The position numbers and the translations under genes are program-made. The notes under the pieces were generated by a model. The model had not been told where the DNA came from and did no database searches. It saw only the letters and a program-made list of their open reading frames with translations. A DNA stretch of 64,000 nucleotides from the NCBI RefSeq assembly GCF_022376445.1, contig NW_025954994.1, forward strand, positions 124,001 through 188,000. The letters are read 5' to 3'. Shown here in pieces: positions 58,072 to 64,000 of the stretch (positions are counted from its first letter, which is position 1; each line of letters opens with the position of its first letter). The stretch is from Fomitopsis serialis. Taxonomy: Eukaryota > Basidiomycota > Agaricomycetes > Polyporales > Fomitopsidaceae.

Positions 58072-58773
58072 TGCAGTGCTCCAGCAGAGAGCATACCGTA
58101 CGGCAGCTTCACAGAATCCGACTCTTGACAGAGTGAGATTGTCACCCGGCGGGTGTACTGTACCTTAATTCATGACTATAGTTGTACTGAAATATGCATT
58201 AATGCTGATTACTGGTAGCACAACACGGATTTTACGGCTGTTCAAACGTTCAAGTGCCGCTGTTCATCGAAGTAGAAGTGCACATGAGACGCTGTGAGAC
58301 GCAGAATGAAACGAAGCATACAGTACATAACAAGAGGGGAAGCCGACGAGGGGGTTGAACAAGTACTAGTCTAGGTATGCATGTTTAGGGCAAGTAAGTA
58401 CTAAATAAGTATTTGATGTAAAGTTAATGGCCTTGAGTGGAATCACGTGATGCCACAGATGTGAATCTCGAAGAGTCAAACGAGGTCAATGGTCATCGCA
58501 GTCGACCTTCATACTTACTGGCCGCCCTCCCCTGCTTCTGAATATCTGTCTTCACGCAACTTGCCAAGAGGTCACTTCTGTAAGTTCTATGTTTTCATGA
58601 GATTGTGAGGCTAGTCTGATTCCTCGTTCATCGATACGCCAGAGACAGTATCTTGTCAGGATCTCGTACGTCGAGTCATCCGCCGAGAGTGGATGCGACT
58701 GTGTTCCCCACCATTCAAAGCCTCTCGATCCTGTACTATAGCCAGTCTTCTCATTCGCAAAAAGCATACAACA
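58072..58773. other. Intergenic, upstream of GRS1
   Basis: AT-richer stretch with no gene seen; it holds the presumed promoter of glycyl-tRNA synthetase. Confidence 0.4.
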
Positions 58774-61520
58774 ATGGCAAACGCGGCCGTTAACAGGACT
58801 GCACATGTGTTCGAACGCTCGCGACTGGAGTCGTTGCTATTCGGACGATTTTTCTATGCTCCCGCGTTCGACATCTATGGAGGTGAGCTCGCACGTTTCA
58901 CGCTCATGGACATCGGCATGTTGGGTTGAGTTGTAGCCGGGGTGTGGAGAAGAGGCGACGGGTGATAGCCAAGGCGTAAAAGCGTGCCTGGAGCGAGTAG
59001 ATCATGTCGACCCTCTTGTCACCATGCTATCGCCGCCATGCCTCATATAGCGCACGCTGAACTCCTCCCTGGCAGGTGTAAAGGGTTTGTATGACTTCGG
59101 CCCGCCGGGCTCGAGTTTACAGAGCAACATCATCGCAGAATGGCGGAAACACTTCATCGTCCAAGAACACATGCTCGAGCTTGATACTACTGTCATCACT
59201 CCCGCGCCCGTGTTCGAGACATCTGGCCATGTCGCACGATTTGCAGACTGGATGGTCAAGGACGTACTGACCGGCGAGGTCCTCCGGGCGGACCATCTGG
59301 TCAAAAATGTCTTGGAAGATCGACTCGACAGGGATCGTCAGGCGAGAGATCCTGCGTATCAGCCACCAAAGGAAGATGACAAGGCAAAGAAAAAGAAGGC
59401 CAAAAAGGAGAAGGCGAAGCCTGTGCCTGTCAAGCTGCCCGATGAAGTGGTGGCCGAGTACGAAAACATCCTCGCTCAGGTAGATCTACCACGCCTGCGT
59501 AAGATCTGCTGACTCACTTTTTTTAAGTTGGACAACTACGGCGGGCCCGCGTTGGGCGAGCTTTGCCGGAAGCACAAGATCACCAACCCGGACACTGATA
59601 ACGAGGTGACGGAGCCGCAGATGTTCAATCTAATGTTCAAAACCAGCATCGGCCCCACGGGGGATGTGGCAGGGTACGCTCCACGTTTCGACACACGCCC
59701 GCCCGCTGAATTGCGCTACACAGCTACCTCCGACCCGAGACGGCACAGGGTCACTTCCTGAATTTCAGTCGGCTGCTGGCGTTCAACAATGGCACACTCC
59801 CGTTCGCGTCAGCGCAGATCGGGCGCTCGTTCCGCAATGAAATTTCCCCGCGTTCTGGGCTTCTGCGCGTGCGCGAGTTCACGATGGCGGAGATCGAGCA
59901 CTTCGTGGACCCGGAGGACAAGAGCCACGCGGGCTTCGCCGAGGTGCGGGATGTCGAGTTGGACCTGCTCGACAAGCACGTCCAGGAGTCCGGAAGCACG
60001 AAGGTGACGAGGCTGAGTGTCGGGGCAGCAGTGGACCAGGGCACGATCGCTAATGAGACGCTGGGTTACTTCCTCGCGCGCATCTACCTGTTCCTGACCA
60101 AGATCGGGATCAACCCTAAGCGGCTGCGCTTCCGACAACACATGGCGAATGAAATGGCGCACTACGCGACGGATTGTTGGGATGCGGAAATAGAGAACTC
60201 GTACGGCTGGACGGAGTGCGTCGGGTGCGCGGATCGCGCGGCGTACGACCTGACGGTGCACTCCGACAAGACCGGACATCCGCTCACTGTCAAGCAGCAG
60301 CTAGCTGAGCCCATTGTGACAGAGCGAGAGGTCGCAGAGCCGAACATGCGCCTGTTTGGCAAGACGTTCGGTGGAAGCACGCCCATCGTGACCGGATTGC
60401 TGAACGCCATGGACGATGCGCAGCTGTTGAAGCTCAAAGGGGAACTGGCGCAAGGGTGAGAACTGGTAGTTGTGCTTACCCGCGCGGCTGACTCACACGA
60501 GAAGTGCTGTAGGAGCGTTACCCTCGTGTCGAATGAGGGCAAGGAGTTCAAGCTCACGCCAGAACTTCTCACTATTGAGCGTAAGACACTGAAGCAGACG
60601 AGTACGTGAACCATCACCGCATGCACCGTCATCTGACACCGTACATTCAGCGCGCGAGTTCACGCCGAACGTCATTGAACCTTCCTTTGGGTTAGGACGA
60701 ATTCTTTATTGCCTGTTGGAGCACAGCTTCTGGAGTCGAGAACAGGACGTTGGGCGTGGGGTGCGCGCTGCTACTGTTTCCCATGGGGTTGTGCGTCACT
60801 GACAGCCATTCAATATTCGCTGTTTCCTCCGCCGCGCCGGCCTATCCCATTCAGGTTCTCTCGCTACCGGCCCTAGTGGCTCCCACCAAGGTTTTGATCG
60901 TGCCATTGAGCAGCAAGAAGGAGCTGTCGCCTCTCGTTACGGAGATAAGTGAGTACCAGCTCGGGGTCATCTGCCTGCCGTATCACACGACATCGGACGG
61001 TCTGACTCGATGAACCCCACTCCACAGCTGCGAAGCTGCGCAAGGCGGGCGTGTTCTCTCGTGTGGACGACTCGAGCCAGTCGATTGGCAAGCGGTACGC
61101 ACGGAACGACGAGCTGGGCACGCCGTTTGGTATCACGGTCGATTTTGCCTGTACGTGATTCGCGCTGTGTTTCCTCGGACGTCGCTATCTAACACGTACT
61201 CGGGCAGCTGTGCAAAACCGGACGGTCACGCTGCGGTAAGTCGCCGGTGTCTCGATCAATTGCTTCAGCTTCACGCGAAGCTGGGAGAGGGCACTTTCGT
61301 GGCGTGCGCGTGGCGCGGGAAGTGCCCTCTTCGCGAGAATGCTGCTGCGAGGATGATGCTGACTGGCGTATTCTGCAGGGAGCGTGACACGACAGTACAG
61401 CTCATCGGGCCTGTCGACGACGTGATCGCGACGGTGAGTGAACTCGTGGACGAGACCATCGACTGGGCGGACGCGTGCAAGCGGCTCGCGATCTATGACG
61501 GAGTGCAGGCGGTAGAGTAA
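58774..61520 (+). CDS. GRS1: Glycyl-tRNA synthetase
   Basis: Class II aminoacyl-tRNA synthetase that charges tRNA-Gly with glycine; in fungi one gene usually serves cytosol and mitochondria. Ten exons join in phase: 58774-58882, 59076-59479, 59528-59673, 59724-60455, 60513-60601, 60651-60760, 60855-60948, 61028-61150, 61208-61235 and 61379-61520. The protein is 658 aa, normal for the family. N-terminal [12 protein letters not shown] joins [13 protein letters not shown]. Motif 2 appears as [17 protein letters not shown] after [14 protein letters not shown]. Motif 3 is [12 protein letters not shown] Lys-rich insert ([11 protein letters not shown]) follows the first core block. The anticodon-binding domain contains [33 protein letters not shown] and a final [17 protein letters not shown]. 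Intron 1 (193 nt) and intron 9 (143 nt) are long. No mitochondrial presequence is obvious at this ATG. Confidence 0.95.
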
Positions 61521-63583
61521 TGCATCAACGAAGTGCACGTGAGTAGAGAGTAGCGCTTCTATCTCAGCTGGTGCAGATGCAGGGGTGCGAAGGGATAGCA
61601 GCGAAGACCATGTCCGTGTATTTGCTCAATGAAACAGAGTTATAGACCGTTGTGCGACGGGGATGATCCCTCTGCAGACTAGCACGCGGGGTCCCGAGTC
61701 TGAGTGAGCCTAGTCAGCGAAGGTTTAGTGCAGCGAGGCGTCGCGGGCATTGCCGCAGCATGTTGACGCGCGCGGGATGGACGAGAAAGTCAATGCGAGC
61801 CCGGCGACGGGGCGGGCACGCGTTGCAGGCGACGGATATGATTGGGATCAAGCTCGGACATGTGAGACAGCCATGACGACGCGCCGCGGCGTGTGCGAAT
61901 ATTATTTGCACTTTACGCTAACGTCATGGTGGCCGGCGCGCCAAGGACACAATCTGTGCTATTCAGGCGGCCGAAACATGCAGGGATCATGTCGGACGGA
62001 GACGAGGACACTGGCGTTTGACAGCAGCCTGAGGCCGCCGTGAATGTCGCCGAAAACATGAAGATGAAGTAAGCGGAGTAACGTGTCCGACGGGAAGTGC
62101 GACAGACACGTACGCCGGGGAGAAGCCCAGCGAGGAAGCCTGGCCAGAGCGCCTGTTTCGACCGGCGGCGAGGCTGCTGGCAGACCGCGGTATGGGGCCA
62201 CGGTGTGCATTCATATAGCACCCATAGCGGGACCAGTGCACAGCGTCCGAGAGCGTCCGCACCGCAGGAATCCAGCGCGCATGTGCCGGCGGGCGGGCGG
62301 TCAGCAGACGGCCTGCGATGGCACTCGCCGGGGTGAGGTAAGCGGTCGTGAGAGCGTAGCTGCACGACCTGGGAAGGGGAGATCCCAGCGCGAGCGAACA
62401 CAGTCGCTGGCAGCGGCAGGCAGGGGTGCGCGCGTTCCGGCGCGGCCGCTCGGCGAGGGTACGGGCGTTGGCAGGCGGAAAGTAGCGGACGGAGGTTGCT
62501 GATAGGTGCAGCTTGGGCGCGTTCGCCGGAAATGGGCGGGCGCGCTACCGTACGCCTCGCGGCGAACGTCGTCATAGGTCGTATCGGGCCTCTGGCTCGA
62601 CCAGGAACGCCCAGGCGCGAATCAATTACCGGCGTGCGATGACGCGGAGGGCTTCCCATAGCAAGGAACGGCACGCGGCGGGGCACGCGAGGGGCGTGCG
62701 CGAGGGACGGTTCGCGGTCGGGCGCACGGGGGAACGAAGTGCGTACTACAGGGGCGATCGCGAGGGAAGTCAGAAGGGCGCAAATTGAAGAGAGAAGCGT
62801 ACTATTATCGACATCCCGTCGGATTAACTCGACGATGCGGGAAGCGCGAAGGCCGGCACGCTCTGCGCGGCAAGATCTCCTGCACGAGAGTCAGATGTCT
62901 CGCTGCGCCCATCTGTGCACCGATAGCGATCCACGAGATAGATGGCGTCAAGGGGCTACTTCCGCTGCTGCTCACATTGAGCAGCCCGACAGCTGACTCT
63001 GTATTGTGTAGCATTGAATGAGTGCGGTTCGCGAAGGCAGGCATGGACGCGGCCTGGGCTTGGTCTAAGGATGAAGGTGTGAACGGCTTCGGTGAATTGG
63101 GATGAATAGGATTGGACCTACGCCCTGAGATTCGCGTCTGGCCCTACAATGAAACGAAGACGGCCAGGGCGTTGCTACTGCTGTCGCGAATTCTCCCAGG
63201 TAACGCGAAGCTAACGTAAAGACAGATGGCGAGCTTCGAGGTAATTGTGCGAGCGAGCACGACAACGAGGCAAGAAGGCCTTCTACACATGCGTGGATAC
63301 AGAGCCTACCAGCGGGCGAGCGACCAGACATATGTGCGTCGAATGCGGGCGTTGTGGTCGTAGGAGTTTGAGTGGCAATTCGCGTTCAGATCTCATAACA
63401 AGGTATCTGGGCGTGAGATGCCCTTCTATATATCGAATAAGATGCTTTGAGTATCTCTTACCAGTGGAAATCTGTATTCCGGGATACTTTCAGTGTGTCC
63501 TGGCGGTGATGCTCTCGGGCAATAGTACGACTTCGTAGCGACAAAGTAGTATTGACGAAGATGTCGAATACTCAATGTCCATG
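61521..63583. other. GC-rich stretch without a supported gene
   Basis: About 2 kb downstream of GRS1. Several overlapping Arg/Ala/Gly-rich frames are open on both strands (for example 61913-62686 -), which high GC content alone produces. No splice pattern or family resemblance was found. Confidence 0.4.
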
Positions 63584-64000
63584 TCACAAGTAGAACTCCT
63601 GTTCACAGAAGGCGTCAGTACTAGTGGACATCAGGAAATTTACAGCTAATTCCATATTGCTGGACCACTCCCAAAAACGTATGCACAGGCGGAGGGCGTC
63701 GGGCCTTCGTCTGGCCTTTCCACACGCTGTGCCATCGACCTCGGCTTCAAATCTCGATTTAGTTCGTCCTCGACGCTGGTCGTTGTGGTAAAATGTTGAT
63801 GGGCACACAGAAGGAATACCAAGGTCGACGAACCCGCCTGTACACACTTTTCGGCGAGTGTCTAGCAATATGGAATTAGCTGTAACATATTCCAGTGTAG
63901 GATGCTCAAAAGGATACTTACTGTAGAGTATCTCACCCGGTATCGCATACAGTAGTCCGCGCTCAGATAAGTCCTTGTCAGGCTTGCTGTGAGACGGCGT
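63584..64000 (-). CDS. Partial unknown gene at the right edge
   Basis: Two linked exons run off the window. The upstream one (from beyond 64000 to 63922) encodes SHSKPDKDLSERGLLYAIPG and ends ILY at a GTAAGT donor. The last exon (63879 to the stop) continues in phase with NSILLDTRRKVCTGGFVDLG and is Arg-rich later. The strong donor, 42-nt intron and matching phase support a real 3' end. The family is not recognised. Confidence 0.35.
   Translation of the reverse strand, partial: TPSHSKPDKDLSERGLLYAIPGEILYSKYPFEHPTLEYVTANSILLDTRRKVCTGGFVDLGIPSVCPSTFYHNDQRRGRTKSRFEAEVDGTACGKARRRPDALRLCIRFWEWSSNMELAVNFLMSTSTDAFCEQEFYL

Noticed and set aside
61913..62686. 257-codon minus-strand open frame
   Set aside because: Pro/Arg/Ala composition typical of chance open frames in GC-rich DNA, no splice continuation, no recognisable motif, and competing open frames on the other strand.
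1..64000. tRNA, rRNA genes and CRISPR arrays
   Set aside because: No convincing tRNA B-box with paired arms, no rRNA-like sequence and no regularly spaced repeats were noticed; a covariance search would be needed to exclude tRNAs.

Overview
This is a fungal nuclear window. Genes are split by many short GT-AG introns of about 45-70 nt. Several gene families, notably DUF6533 membrane proteins and F-box/leucine-rich-repeat proteins of one characteristic type, point to an Agaricomycete, most likely a wood-decay polypore. That placement is inference from gene content. No tRNA, rRNA or CRISPR array was seen.

Layout. 1.8-8.2 kb: a DUF6533 membrane protein, a short-chain dehydrogenase and a secreted six-hairpin glycosidase-like enzyme, all on +. 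9.1-17.6 kb (all -): three paralogous FtsJ/RrmJ-like methyltransferase genes. Copies A and B lie in a ~2.4 kb tandem segmental duplication and are damaged. Copy C is intact (495 aa) and follows a small unknown gene, called X here, whose start codon overlaps that of the divergent ATG27-like gene. 19.8-27.9 kb: a decayed F-box gene, a NYN-domain (PIN-like) protein, a trypsin-like protease gene broken by a 10-bp duplication, and an intact F-box gene. 28.6-33.5 kb: an MFS transporter and a nine-exon bestrophin/UPF0187 channel gene, convergent. 33.9-37.9 kb: two more F-box genes (-).

38.17-46.61 kb is a complete DNA transposon of CACTA-like appearance, about 8.4 kb. It has imperfect terminal inverted repeats starting CAC, flanking TA dinucleotides, and subterminal CCAGTGG-type repeats. 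It carries an 11-exon transposase-like gene and a 7-exon accessory gene. A 295-bp MITE with 25-bp inverted repeats sits at a TA inside exon 7 of the large gene and introduces a stop; the flanking exon and donor site join in frame if the MITE is ignored. This nested element is the most notable structure in the window.

46.9-61.5 kb: mannose-6-phosphate isomerase (with a probable GC-AG intron), three DUF6533 genes in a row (the last two close tandem paralogues), and cytosolic/mitochondrial glycyl-tRNA synthetase. 61.5-64 kb is almost gene-free, with part of an unknown minus-strand gene at the edge.

Housekeeping genes (GRS1, PMI, ATG27, bestrophin) are interleaved with fast-evolving accessory families and a transposon. 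All exon boundaries were worked out by eye from splice signals, phase and family resemblance; no transcript or database evidence was available.
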